NCBI GenBank assembly: GCA_007131945.1
Contig: SLPP01000302.1
Coordinates: 1 to 8,825, forward strand
Length of the DNA stretch: 8,825 nucleotides
From: Paracoccaceae bacterium
GTDB taxonomy: Bacteria; Pseudomonadota; Alphaproteobacteria; Rhodobacterales; Rhodobacteraceae
Reading direction: 5' to 3'
Below are positions 1 to 8,766 of this stretch, one piece after another; the first letter of the stretch is position 1, and the number at the start of each line of letters is the position of its first letter. Made by a program: the position numbers and the translations under genes. The notes under the pieces were generated by a model that was not told the origin of the DNA, did not search any database, and saw only the letters and a list, made by a program, of their open reading frames with translations.

Positions 1-83
1 AAGGCCCCGAACATCAGCGCCGCCATGGCGTAGATCGCCAGCAGGATCTCCGGCAGGGCAATCGTCAGATCGAGCGAAGTCAT
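1..83 (-). CDS. nuoN: NADH-quinone oxidoreductase subunit N, N-terminal fragment (cut by window edge)
   Basis: This is the first 27 codons of a gene that runs off the low-coordinate edge. The peptide starts MTSLDLTIALPEILLAIYAM and continues as a hydrophobic helix, which matches the first transmembrane helix of NuoN. NuoN is the third antiporter-like, proton-translocating subunit of the complex I membrane arm. The ATG lies 14 bases after the nuoM stop. It is preceded by AAAGG (94-98) at a spacing of 10 bases, and that Shine-Dalgarno overlaps the nuoM stop codon. Position after nuoM is the standard order in bacterial nuo operons and supports the call. Only the start is visible, so length, key lysines and integrity cannot be judged. 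Confidence 0.9.
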   Translation of the reverse strand, partial: MTSLDLTIALPEILLAIYAMAALMFGA

Positions 84-97
84 GATCGGTCAGCCTT

Positions 98-1651
98 TCA
101 GTTCTGCGCCAGCGACGTCGCAAGCTCTTGGGCGGCCTCGTGTGCGGCGAGCGCGGCATCGTACTGGCCCACCAGCGCCGAGACCGAGGGGCCGATGATG
201 TCGGTGACCAGCGACGGATAGACGCCGAGGATCAGTGTCATCGCCACCAGCGGCGCGAACATCAGCTTCTCGCGACGGTCGATGTCGGGAATGGTCTTGA
301 GGCTGGCCTTGATCAGTGGCCCGAAAACCACCCGGCGATAGAGCCAGAGCCCGTAGCCCGCCGCCAGGATCACCCCCGAGGCGGCGAAGAGCGCGACCCA
401 GGTATTGACCTGGAAGACGGCCATGAAGGTCAGGAACTCGCCGACGAAGCCCGAAGTGCCCGGCAAGCCGACATTGGCCATGGTGAAGAGCATGAAGACC
501 GCAGCATAGACCGGCATCCGGTTCACCAGCCCGCCATAGGCCGCGATCTCGCGCGTGTGCATCCGGTCGTAGATGACGCCGACGGCGAGGAAGAGCGCAC
601 CCGAGATGAAACCGTGGCTGATCATCTGGAAGATCGCGCCGTCAACGCCCTGGCGGGTGGCGGCGAAGATCCCCATCGTCGCGAAGCCCATATGCGCGAC
701 CGAGGAATAGGCCACGAGCTTCTTCATGTCCTCCTGCACCAGCGCGACAAGCGAGGCATAGACGATGGCGATGGCGGACAGCCACAGCACCAGCGGCGCG
801 AAGATGTCCGAGGCCACCGGGAACATCGGCAGCGAGAAGCGCAGGAAGCCGTAGCCGCCCATCTTCAGAAGCACCGCCGCCAGGATCACCGATCCCGCCG
901 TCGGCGCCTGGACATGGGCGTCGGGCAACCAGGTATGCACCGGCCACATCGGCATCTTCACGGCAAAGGAGGCGAAGAAGGCGAGCCACAGGAGCGACTG
1001 CATCCCACCCGCGATCTGCCAGCCCATCAGGCTCAAGGGCCCCGTGCTGAATTCGTGCGTCATCAGCGTCGGGATGTCGGTGGTGCCGGCATCCATGTAC
1101 ATGGCGATCATCGCCACCAGCATCAGGACCGATCCGAAGAAGGTGTAGAGGAAGAACTTGAAGGTCGCGTAGATCCGCTCCTTCCCGCCCCAGATGCCGA
1201 TAATCAGGAACATCGGGATCAGCCCGGCCTCGAAGAAGAGGTAGAAGAGCACGAGGTCGAGCGCCACGAAGACGCCGATCATCAGCGTCTCGAGCACGAG
1301 GAAGGCGATCATGTATTCCTTGACCCGGTGCGTCACGTTCCAGCAGGCGGCAATGGTGATCGGCATCAGGAACGTGGTCAGCATCACGAAGAGGATCGAG
1401 ATGCCGTCGACGCCGAGCTTGTAGGTCAGCCCGAGGATCCATTCGCGCTCCTCGACATGCTGGAAGCCGGTGTCGGAGGGATCGAAGGTGAAGAGCAGGA
1501 TCAGCGAGATCAGGAAGGTTGCCGATGTGGCCACGAGCGCCAGCCACTTGGCGTTCTGCTGCGCCACCGCGTCCTCGCCGCGCAGGAAGAGCGCGAGGAT
1601 CAGCGCCGCGATCGCCGGGGTGAAGGTGATGATCGACAGAAGGTTCAGCAT
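98..1651 (-). CDS. nuoM: NADH-quinone oxidoreductase subunit M (antiporter-like proton-pumping subunit)
   Basis: A 517-residue polytopic inner-membrane protein, close to the usual length of about 500. NuoM is one of the three Mrp-antiporter-like subunits of the membrane arm and forms one proton channel. Visible signatures are the helix-5 glutamate in [13 protein letters not shown] (E141), the lysine and following motif in [16 protein letters not shown] (K232, about 232-245), K263 in [11 protein letters not shown], and GEF (E405) late in the protein. The C-terminus ends in an alanine-rich tail (about 498-517). The open frame extends 62 codons upstream, but that part overlaps nuoL and reads as arginine-rich shadow sequence. 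The start is therefore [10 protein letters not shown] at 1651, where TGATG makes the nuoL stop and nuoM start share one base. The upstream Shine-Dalgarno is weak (a run of G), so translation is probably coupled to nuoL. No frameshift or missing core residue is seen. Confidence 0.97.
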   Translation of the reverse strand: MLNLLSIITFTPAIAALILALFLRGEDAVAQQNAKWLALVATSATFLISLILLFTFDPSDTGFQHVEEREWILGLTYKLGVDGISILFVMLTTFLMPITIAACWNVTHRVKEYMIAFLVLETLMIGVFVALDLVLFYLFFEAGLIPMFLIIGIWGGKERIYATFKFFLYTFFGSVLMLVAMIAMYMDAGTTDIPTLMTHEFSTGPLSLMGWQIAGGMQSLLWLAFFASFAVKMPMWPVHTWLPDAHVQAPTAGSVILAAVLLKMGGYGFLRFSLPMFPVASDIFAPLVLWLSAIAIVYASLVALVQEDMKKLVAYSSVAHMGFATMGIFAATRQGVDGAIFQMISHGFISGALFLAVGVIYDRMHTREIAAYGGLVNRMPVYAAVFMLFTMANVGLPGTSGFVGEFLTFMAVFQVNTWVALFAASGVILAAGYGLWLYRRVVFGPLIKASLKTIPDIDRREKLMFAPLVAMTLILGVYPSLVTDIIGPSVSALVGQYDAALAAHEAAQELATSLAQN

Positions 1652-3615
1652 CAGCGCGCCCCCACGGTGAGCGTCACCCAGGTCACGAGAAGCGCGATCC
1701 CGATGACCATGGCGAAGGCATAGTGGTAGAGATAGCCGGACTGAACCCGCGCATAGATGCGGTTGACGAGCGGCATGATGCCGAAGGCAAGCCCGTTCAA
1801 CCCGCCGTCGATCGTGGCGCCGTCGCCCTTCTTCCACAGCACCCGGCCGATCCAGACCGCGGGCCGGACGAAGACCGCGTCATAGATCTCGTCGAAATAC
1901 CACTTGTTGAGCAGGAAGTTGTAGAGGATCGGCTGGTTCGCGGCGAGCCTGCCCGGCAGGTCCGTCCGCCGGATGTAGAAGAGCCAGGCCAGCGAGAGGC
2001 CGCCGAGCATGGCGACGAAGGGCGAAACCTTCACCCAGTTGGGCACGTAATGCGCCTCGGTGATCAGGTTGTTCTCGGCGGTCATGTAGATCGAGGCGCC
2101 GAACCAGTCGCGCACCTGCTCCGTCGAGCCGAAGAAGGGCCCGTACCAGACCATGCCGGCGAAGACCGAGCCCACCGCCAGCACCGCGAGCGGGACGAGC
2201 ATCGTGTTCGGGCTTTCATGCGCGTGGTCGTGCGTGTGATGGTCACCGCGCGGCTCGCCGTAGAAGGTCAGGAACATCAGCCGCCAGGAGTAGAACGAGG
2301 TCATCGCGGCTCCCGCGACCAGAAGCCAGAAGGCATAACCCGCGCCGGCTGCGAAGGTGCTCTCGATGATCGCGTCCTTCGAGACGAAGCCGGCCAGTCC
2401 GATCGAGGTCAGCGGGATGCCGACGCCGGTGATTGCCAGCGTGCCGATCATCATCGCCCAGAAGGTCTTGGGCATCTTGTGACGCAGCCCGCCGTAGTTG
2501 CGCATGTCCTGTTCATGGTGCATCCCGTGGATGACCGAGCCCGCGCCGAGGAAGAGCATCGCCTTGAAGAAGGCATGCGTCAGCAGGTGGAACATGGCGA
2601 CCGAATAGACGCCGACGCCGGCGGCGACGAACATAAAGCCGAGCTGCGAACAGGTCGAATAGGCGATGACGCGCTTGATGTCGTTCTGCACGAGGCCCAC
2701 GGTCGCCGCGAAGAACGCCGTGAAGGCCCCGATCAGAACGACGAACTCGGCCGCCTGGGGGGCGTATTCGTAGAGCGGCGAGAAGCGCGCCACCAGGAAG
2801 ACGCCGGCGGTGACCATGGTCGCGGCGTGGATCAGCGCCGAGACCGGGGTCGGGCCCTCCATCGCGTCGGGAAGCCAGGTGTGCAGGAAGAGCTGCGCCG
2901 ACTTGCCCATCGCGCCGATGAACAGGAAGAAGCAGATCATGTTGACCGCGTTCCAGTCGGTCCAGAGGAACCGCACCGTCGTCTCTGACAGCTGATCGGC
3001 CTGGGCGAAGATGTCGTCGAAACGGACCGAGTCGGTCAAAAGGTAGATCGCCATGATCCCGATTATGAAACCGAAATCGCCCACACGGTTGACGACGAAG
3101 GCCTTGATCGCCGCCGCGTTGGCGCTGGCCTTCTTGTAGTAGAAGCCGACCAGAAGGTACGAGGCAAGGCCCACCCCCTCCCAGCCGAAGAACATCTGCA
3201 CCAGGTTGTCGGCGCTGACCAGCGCCAGCATGGCGAAGGTGAAGAAGGACAGATACGCGAAGAAGCGCGCCTTGTAGTGCTCGCCCTCCTCCCAGTTGTC
3301 GTCATGCGCCATGTAGCCGAAGCTGTAGAGATGGACGAGCGCCGAGACCGTGGTGACGACGATCAGCATCACCGTCGTCAGCCGGTCAAGCCGGAAGGCC
3401 CAATCGCCGACCAGCGTGCCCGAGTCGATGAAGCGCAGGATCTGGATCGACTGCGGCGTGCCGTCATAGGTCAGGAAGATGATCCACGACAGCAGCATGG
3501 ACAGGAAGAGCAGCGCGGTCGCGGTGACCATCGCCGCCTTCTCGCCGATGAGCCGCCAGCCGAAGCCGCAGAAGAGCGCGCCGATAAGCGGGGCCAGAAG
3601 AATCGTCGTCGCCAT
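1651..3615 (-). CDS. nuoL: NADH-quinone oxidoreductase subunit L (distal antiporter-like proton-pumping subunit)
   Basis: A 654-residue multi-helix membrane protein with the family's usual organisation: an N-terminal NADH-Ubiquinone_oxred_N-like part, an antiporter core (about residues 130-420) and a C-terminal extension that in complex I runs as a lateral helix along the membrane arm. Key residues are visible: GWEGVGL (E146), [20 protein letters not shown] (K238, H245), [10 protein letters not shown] (H263), [10 protein letters not shown] (K314), the [10 protein letters not shown] lysine (K351) and GFVSKDAI (K413). The C-terminal extension has conserved-looking KWYFDEIYD (571-579). A His-rich loop, HHTHDHAH, lies at 459-466. 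The ATG follows the nuoK stop after four bases; AAAGG at 3624-3628, inside the end of nuoK, is the likely Shine-Dalgarno. The 3' end overlaps nuoM by one base. The antiporter motif is paralogous to that in the adjacent nuoM. Confidence 0.98.
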   Translation of the reverse strand: MATTILLAPLIGALFCGFGWRLIGEKAAMVTATALLFLSMLLSWIIFLTYDGTPQSIQILRFIDSGTLVGDWAFRLDRLTTVMLIVVTTVSALVHLYSFGYMAHDDNWEEGEHYKARFFAYLSFFTFAMLALVSADNLVQMFFGWEGVGLASYLLVGFYYKKASANAAAIKAFVVNRVGDFGFIIGIMAIYLLTDSVRFDDIFAQADQLSETTVRFLWTDWNAVNMICFFLFIGAMGKSAQLFLHTWLPDAMEGPTPVSALIHAATMVTAGVFLVARFSPLYEYAPQAAEFVVLIGAFTAFFAATVGLVQNDIKRVIAYSTCSQLGFMFVAAGVGVYSVAMFHLLTHAFFKAMLFLGAGSVIHGMHHEQDMRNYGGLRHKMPKTFWAMMIGTLAITGVGIPLTSIGLAGFVSKDAIIESTFAAGAGYAFWLLVAGAAMTSFYSWRLMFLTFYGEPRGDHHTHDHAHESPNTMLVPLAVLAVGSVFAGMVWYGPFFGSTEQVRDWFGASIYMTAENNLITEAHYVPNWVKVSPFVAMLGGLSLAWLFYIRRTDLPGRLAANQPILYNFLLNKWYFDEIYDAVFVRPAVWIGRVLWKKGDGATIDGGLNGLAFGIMPLVNRIYARVQSGYLYHYAFAMVIGIALLVTWVTLTVGAR

Positions 3616-3619
3616 ACCT

Positions 3620-3925
3620 TCAGCCTTTCATGACGTTGACGTCTTCGACATCAATCGTGCCGCGGTTGCGGAAGAAGCAGACCAGGATCGCCAGCCCGAT
3701 GGCGGCCTCTGCGGCGGCGACGGTGAGCACGAACATGGTGAAGACCTGTCCCACCAGGTCGCCCAGATGGCTGGAGAACGCCACGAGGTTGATGTTGACG
3801 GAAAGCAGGATCAGCTCGATCGACATCAGGATCACGATGACGTTCTTCCGGTTGAGGAAGATGCCGAAGATCCCGATGACGAACAGTGCGGCCGCCACTG
3901 TCAGGTAATGTTCCAGTCCCACCAT
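3620..3925 (-). CDS. nuoK: NADH-quinone oxidoreductase subunit K
   Basis: A 101-residue, three-helix membrane subunit, the normal family length. NuoK sits between NuoJ/NuoA and NuoN in the membrane arm and carries part of the central charged axis. Both functionally important intramembrane glutamates are present: E37 in [10 protein letters not shown] and E73 in [10 protein letters not shown], matching E. coli Glu36 and Glu72. The N-terminus [12 protein letters not shown] is typical of Rhodobacter-type NuoK as I remember the family. The start has a strong Shine-Dalgarno, GGAGGG at 3932-3937, with a 6-base spacing. Unlike most junctions in this operon, the gene is separated from the upstream gene (nuoJ) by 110 bases, so it probably initiates independently. 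The stop lies four bases before nuoL. Confidence 0.98.
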   Translation of the reverse strand: MVGLEHYLTVAAALFVIGIFGIFLNRKNVIVILMSIELILLSVNINLVAFSSHLGDLVGQVFTMFVLTVAAAEAAIGLAILVCFFRNRGTIDVEDVNVMKG

Positions 3926-4035
3926 TCGCGTCCCTCCGGACCTTCCGGCCCCGCTTCTTCTTGTTCGCGCCAGGCGCGATGATCAGAATCCCAACCGTCC
4001 CGTCTTCGCGGCGACGAACCGGCCGGCGTTCTCCA
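3926..4035 (-). promoter_or_regulatory. nuoJ-nuoK spacer with two small hairpins and the nuoK ribosome binding site
   Basis: A 110-base non-coding gap inside an otherwise tightly packed operon. On the transcribed strand it holds a perfect odd palindrome, TCGCGCC-T-GGCGCGA (3965-3979), which in RNA gives a 6-bp stem with a CUG loop. Further downstream is CCGGA-AGG-TCCGG (3936-3948), a 5-bp stem with a three-base loop. Its downstream arm shares two bases with the nuoK Shine-Dalgarno GGAGGG (3932-3937). Neither hairpin is followed by a U-run, so they are not classic terminators. A 17-codon ORF starts in the nuoJ stop (TGATG). The nuoJ frame also stays open for 44 codons past its TGA but contains no ATG, GTG, TTG or CTG. 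A role in modulating nuoK translation or mRNA processing is inference only. Confidence 0.4.
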
Positions 4036-4036
4036 T
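3983..4036 (-). CDS. possible 17-residue mini-ORF coupled to the nuoJ stop (doubtful)
   Basis: The nuoJ stop is followed as TGATG, so an ATG overlaps it by one base, the same arrangement seen at the nuoL-nuoM junction. The frame reads [17 protein letters not shown] and then stops, ending 57 bases before the nuoK start. It has no recognisable motif or homologue that I know, and no separate Shine-Dalgarno beyond what coupling to nuoJ would supply. It may act as a leader-like coupling frame, or be a chance ORF. I consider chance more likely and list it only because of the precise stop/start overlap. Confidence 0.12.
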   Translation of the reverse strand: MENAGRFVAAKTGRLGF

Positions 4037-4650
4037 CAGAGCCCCTGTCCCGGCTTCACGTCCTTCAGTTCCAGCGCCTTCGCCGGGTCGCGGTACATCT
4101 GCGCCAGGACGTCCTGCCGCTTGACGTTCTCCCGCTTCCTGAGCGTCAGCACGATGGCGCCGATCATGGCGACCAGGAGGATCAGCCCGGCCAGCTGGAA
4201 GGCGAGGAAATACTGGTCGTAAAGGATCAACCCCAGCGCCTTGGTGTTGTGGATCTCCGCCATGTCAGGCGTGACCGCCTGCCTGAGCCCCAGCGCGCCC
4301 TCGGCCTCCACCCAGGAGCCGAAGAGAAGTGCGAGCTGCATCAGGATCACCAGCCCGACGAGCGAGGCCAGCGGGAAGTATCGCGCCATCCCCGCCTTCA
4401 GCGCGGCGAAGTCGATATCTAGCATCATCACCACGAAGAGGAACAGCACCGCCACCGCGCCGACATAGACGATGATCAGGAGCATCGCCATGAATTCGGC
4501 CCCCAGCAGCACGAAGAGCCCGGCCGAGGACAGGAAGGCGAGGATCAGCCAGAGCACCGAATGCACCGGGTTGCGCGATGTCACCACCATGAGACCGGCG
4601 CCGATCACCACGATGGCGAAGGCGTAGAAGGCAAAGTCGGCGACGCTCAT
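4036..4650 (-). CDS. nuoJ: NADH-quinone oxidoreductase subunit J
   Basis: A 204-residue membrane subunit of normal length with about five predicted helices. NuoJ lies at the base of the membrane arm next to NuoH, NuoA and NuoK, and helps link quinone reduction to proton movement. The diagnostic segment is helix 3, [20 protein letters not shown] (about 52-71) followed by FVVMMLDID. It contains the conserved tyrosine-valine-glycine region (Y62) where complex I structures show a pi-bulge. The C-terminal third (about 172-204) is a polar tail, [19 protein letters not shown] and on. The open frame extends far upstream as arginine-rich shadow sequence. The start chosen is [11 protein letters not shown] at 4650, which overlaps the stop of the preceding CMD-family gene as ATGA (4 bases) and has AAGGAG (4659-4664) 8 bases upstream. 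That Shine-Dalgarno lies inside the preceding gene. Confidence 0.97.
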   Translation of the reverse strand: MSVADFAFYAFAIVVIGAGLMVVTSRNPVHSVLWLILAFLSSAGLFVLLGAEFMAMLLIIVYVGAVAVLFLFVVMMLDIDFAALKAGMARYFPLASLVGLVILMQLALLFGSWVEAEGALGLRQAVTPDMAEIHNTKALGLILYDQYFLAFQLAGLILLVAMIGAIVLTLRKRENVKRQDVLAQMYRDPAKALELKDVKPGQGL

Positions 4651-5057
4651 TCGTCTGTCTCCTTCATCTCGGCGAAGATGCCCTGGGCGATTTCCAGCGC
4701 GCGCTGCATCGCGGGCAGGCCGCCGAACATGCTCATCTGCCAGATCACCTCGGCGATCTCGAGTTCCGACGCGCCGGCCTCGCGCGCATGGCGCACGGTC
4801 AGGCGGATCTGCGGCTCGGCCTGCGCGCCCAATACCGTGAGCGCGGCGAGCGTCACCAGCAGCCGGGTCTTGGCGTCCAGCCCCTCGCGGTTGAAGGTGC
4901 GGCCGAACCACATCTCCATCAGGTCCGCCGGCAGCGTCGGGAAAGCCTTGTCGAAAGGCGCGACATTCGCCTTCTCCATCGCCGGGTTGAAGGCGCGCAG
5001 CATCGCCTGGCTGCTCTCCATCATCTGCCGGATCATCTGCGCGAAGGGGTCGTTCAT
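4647..5057 (-). CDS. carboxymuconolactone decarboxylase (CMD)-family protein, cysteine-free, inside the nuo operon
   Basis: A 136-residue soluble protein with no signal peptide or membrane helix. The core (about 58-126) has the CMD fold pattern: [14 protein letters not shown] (60-73), a glutamate (E81), a histidine in [10 protein letters not shown] (H90), then [20 protein letters not shown] (101-120). The fold occurs in gamma-carboxymuconolactone decarboxylase and in AhpD-like peroxidase partners. This protein has no cysteine at all, so the AhpD CxxC redox chemistry is excluded. The first ~55 residues are a methionine-rich, amphipathic-looking extension; the whole protein has 12 Met. The start [11 protein letters not shown] is 5 bases past the nuoI stop, with AGG/AGGA signals overlapping that stop. 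Its own stop overlaps nuoJ by 4 bases and its 3' end carries the nuoJ Shine-Dalgarno. Context suggests an accessory or assembly role for complex I, but that is inference; enzymatic function is unknown. Confidence 0.85.
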   Translation of the reverse strand: MNDPFAQMIRQMMESSQAMLRAFNPAMEKANVAPFDKAFPTLPADLMEMWFGRTFNREGLDAKTRLLVTLAALTVLGAQAEPQIRLTVRHAREAGASELEIAEVIWQMSMFGGLPAMQRALEIAQGIFAEMKETDE

Positions 5058-5062
5058 CTGTC

Positions 5063-6579
<1,517 letters not shown>

Positions 6580-6596
<17 letters not shown>

Positions 6597-6750
6597 CTGC
6601 CTCTTTCCTCAGACCGCCGGCGTGACCCGGCCGAATGCGCCTGCTGTTAACCGCATCCCGGCGCCGGATTCCACCCCGTCCGGACAGTTTCGCCGGGCTG
6701 TGGCCCGCGCGCCGTGCCGCGACCGGGAGGGGGATGCCGGGATGCGCCAT
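6580..6750 (-). CDS. possible small ORF of 56 residues filling the nuoG-nuoH spacer (uncertain)
   Basis: An ATG lies three bases after the nuoG stop, in the same frame as nuoG (TAG GCG ATG). GGAG at the end of nuoG, six bases before the ATG, is a reasonable Shine-Dalgarno. The frame runs through the whole spacer and ends 17 bases inside nuoH. The product, beginning [20 protein letters not shown], is rich in arginine (11) and glycine (9), without a domain, signal peptide or membrane helix that I can recognise. Small unidentified reading frames between nuo genes are known in Rhodobacter and Paracoccus operons, which makes a real gene possible. A stop-free stretch of this length is, however, expected fairly often by chance at this GC content, and the arginine-rich composition looks non-genic. 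Confidence 0.25.
6652..6746 (-). repeat. 11-bp perfect inverted repeat spanning the nuoG-nuoH spacer
   Basis: On the transcribed strand the arm CGCATCCCGGC (6736-6746) pairs exactly with GCCGGGATGCG (6652-6662), separated by 73 bases. Within the enclosed loop a second hairpin, CGGGC-CACA-GCCCG, can form, so the spacer transcript could fold as a stem enclosing a smaller stem-loop. No U-run follows, so a factor-independent terminator is unlikely. The outer stem begins just after the nuoG stop (6754-6756) and ends 55 bases before the nuoH start. Possible roles are mRNA stabilisation of the 5' or 3' part or a processing site between nuoG and nuoH; these are inferences. The repeat overlaps the doubtful 56-residue ORF. 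Confidence 0.5.
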
Positions 6751-6753
6751 CGC

Positions 6754-8763
6754 CTACTCCGCCGCCATCCGCGTATTGCCGCGCGCCTTCGCCATGGCCG
6801 ACAGTTCGGCCATCAGGGTCGAGGCTCGGGCGATCGGATTGGTCAGGTAGTGATCCGTGATCGCATGGCCGAAATCGCCCTTGCCGGGCTCGGCGGGGCC
6901 GAGCGGCTGCCAGTCGTTCTCCGGCACCTCGTCGATCGCGTCGAGATGCGGCACCGCCTCGACGAGCTTGCGCCGCAACTCGGGCAGGCTGTCGAAGGGC
7001 AGGGCCGTGCCCAGTTCGGCCGAGAGCGCGCGCAGGATCGCCCAGTTCTCCTTCGCCTCGCCCGGCGGCGCGTTCGCGCGGAGCGCCAGCTGCGGCCGCC
7101 CCTCGGTATTGACGAAGATCGCGTTCTCCTCGGTGTAGCAGGCGGCCGGCAGGATGATGTCGGCCCGGTGCGCGCCGCGATCGCCGTGGCTGCCCTGGTA
7201 GATGACGAAGGGGCCGGCCGGGATCTCGGCCTCGTCCATGCCCAGGTTGTAGACGACCTCGGCCCCGTCGAGCGCCACCGCCATGCCGCCCTCGGTCGTG
7301 CAACCCGCATCCATCGCGCCGACGCGGCCCGCGGCGGTGTGCAGGACCAGCATCCGCCCGCCCAGCTTCTCGGTCAGCGCCATCGCCTGGCTGAGGACCG
7401 CCGCGCCGTCCGCGCCGGTCAGCGCGCCCTGCCCCACGATCACCAGCGCTTCGTCGGTTTTCTCCGCATCCTTCGCGGCCTTAACCAGCGCCGCCCGGTC
7501 GGCGCCGTGCTCGATCACGTCATAGGTCAGGTCGGCCACCGGCCCGATCCGGTGAACGTCGGCACCCATCAGCCACGCCTTGCGGATGCGGGCGTTCAGC
7601 ACCGGCGCCTCGTCGCGCGGATTGGTGCCGATCAGCCAGACCGTGCGGGCATGGTCGATATCCTCGATCGCCGCCGTGCCGACATAGGCCGAGCGGTTGC
7701 CGGCGGGCAGCTGCGCGCCGTCCACGCGGCACTCGACGCGCCCGCCCTGCCCCTCGATCATCAGCTTCAGTGCGAAGGCCGCCTCGACCGGGGCGAGGTC
7801 ACCGACCAGACCCGCGACCGTCTTGCCCTTCATCGCCTCGGCCACCGCCTGCAGCGCCTCGGGCCAGGTCGCGGGCTTCAGCTTGCCGTCGCGGCGGATA
7901 TACGGCCGATCCAGCCGCTGCCGACGCAGCCCGTCCCAGACGAAGCGCGTCTTGTCCGCGATCCATTCCTCGTTCACGCCGTCATGGTTGCGCGGCAGCA
8001 TCCGCATCACCTCGCGCCCCTTGGTATCGACGCGGATCGACGATCCCAGCGCGTCCATCACGTCGATCGTCTCGGTCTTGGTCAGCTCCCAGGGACGGGC
8101 GGTGAAGGCATAGGGTTTCGAGACCAGCGCCCCCACCGGGCAGAGATCGATGATGTTGCCCTGCAGGTTCGACTCGATCAGGCTGCCCAGGTAGGTGGTG
8201 ATTTCGGCATCCTCGCCGCGCCCGGTCTGGCCCATGACGCTGACGCCCGCCACCTCGGTGGTGAAGCGCACGCAGCGCGTGCAGGAGATGCAGCGCGTCA
8301 TGTGGGTTTCGACCAGCGGGCCAAGCTGCAGATCCTCGGCGGCGCGCTTCGGCTCGCGGAAGCGCGAGAAATCGACGCCGTACGCCATCGCCTGGTCCTG
8401 CAGGTCGCATTCGCCGCCCTGGTCGCAGATCGGGCAGTCGAGCGGGTGGTTGATGAGCAGGAACTCCATCACCCCCTCGCGCGCCTTCTTCACCATCGGC
8501 GAGTTGGTCCTGATGACCGGCGGCTGGCCCTCCGGTCCCGGGCGCAGGTCCTTGACCTGCATCGCGCAGGACGCCGCGGGCTTCGGCGGGCCGCCGACGA
8601 CCTCGACAAGGCACATCCGGCAATTGCCGGCGATGCTGAGCCGCTCGTGATAGCAGAAGCGCGGGATCTCGATCCCGGCCTCCTCGCAGGCCTGGATCAG
8701 CGTCATCGCCGGCGGGACCTCGATCTCGCGGTCGTCGATGATGATCTTGCGAAGCTCGCTCAT
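6754..8763 (-). CDS. nuoG: NADH-quinone oxidoreductase subunit G (Fe-S, molybdopterin-oxidoreductase-like fold)
   Basis: A 669-residue peripheral-arm subunit (75-kDa homologue) conducting electrons from NuoE/F toward NuoI. The N-terminal [2Fe-2S] ferredoxin domain (N1b) has C37, C48, C51 and C66. The His-Cys [4Fe-4S] cluster N5 is ligated by H106, C110, C113 and C119 in [15 protein letters not shown], and N4 by C158, C161, C164 and C208. The extra N7 ligands found in E. coli-type NuoG are absent: the segment after C208 ([19 protein letters not shown]) has no CxxC. The rest (about 220-669) is the catalytically inert MopB-like domain, ending near [11 protein letters not shown] and a short tail. 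The length fits alphaproteobacterial rather than enterobacterial (about 900 residue) NuoG. The start [10 protein letters not shown] has GAAAGG (8770-8775) six bases upstream. The stop is TAG. Confidence 0.98.
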   Translation of the reverse strand: MSELRKIIIDDREIEVPPAMTLIQACEEAGIEIPRFCYHERLSIAGNCRMCLVEVVGGPPKPAASCAMQVKDLRPGPEGQPPVIRTNSPMVKKAREGVMEFLLINHPLDCPICDQGGECDLQDQAMAYGVDFSRFREPKRAAEDLQLGPLVETHMTRCISCTRCVRFTTEVAGVSVMGQTGRGEDAEITTYLGSLIESNLQGNIIDLCPVGALVSKPYAFTARPWELTKTETIDVMDALGSSIRVDTKGREVMRMLPRNHDGVNEEWIADKTRFVWDGLRRQRLDRPYIRRDGKLKPATWPEALQAVAEAMKGKTVAGLVGDLAPVEAAFALKLMIEGQGGRVECRVDGAQLPAGNRSAYVGTAAIEDIDHARTVWLIGTNPRDEAPVLNARIRKAWLMGADVHRIGPVADLTYDVIEHGADRAALVKAAKDAEKTDEALVIVGQGALTGADGAAVLSQAMALTEKLGGRMLVLHTAAGRVGAMDAGCTTEGGMAVALDGAEVVYNLGMDEAEIPAGPFVIYQGSHGDRGAHRADIILPAACYTEENAIFVNTEGRPQLALRANAPPGEAKENWAILRALSAELGTALPFDSLPELRRKLVEAVPHLDAIDEVPENDWQPLGPAEPGKGDFGHAITDHYLTNPIARASTLMAELSAMAKARGNTRMAAE

Positions 8764-8766
8764 GGC

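Noticed and set aside
128..1723. 531-codon plus-strand open frame opposite nuoM
   Set aside because: It lies wholly antisense to a well-supported nuoM, and its product is full of Asp, Glu, His, Arg and Gln, the usual complement of hydrophobic codons in GC-rich DNA. It shows no domain.
1652..1837. Longer nuoM start at 1837
   Set aside because: The extra 62 residues overlap nuoL out of frame and are arginine-rich nonsense; [10 protein letters not shown] at 1651 matches the family N-terminus.
1723..2988. 421-codon plus-strand open frame opposite nuoL
   Set aside because: Antisense shadow of nuoL with the same highly charged, low-hydrophobicity composition; no recognisable fold.
3936..3979. Hairpins in the nuoJ-nuoK spacer as a transcription terminator
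   Set aside because: Stems are short and followed by A/G-rich sequence rather than a U-run, and essential membrane-arm genes follow immediately.
3902..4035. nuoJ frame staying open for 44 codons past its TGA, as a possible readthrough extension
   Set aside because: No ATG, GTG, TTG or CTG start occurs in it, and stop-free runs of about 40 codons are expected by chance at this GC content. No readthrough signal is visible.
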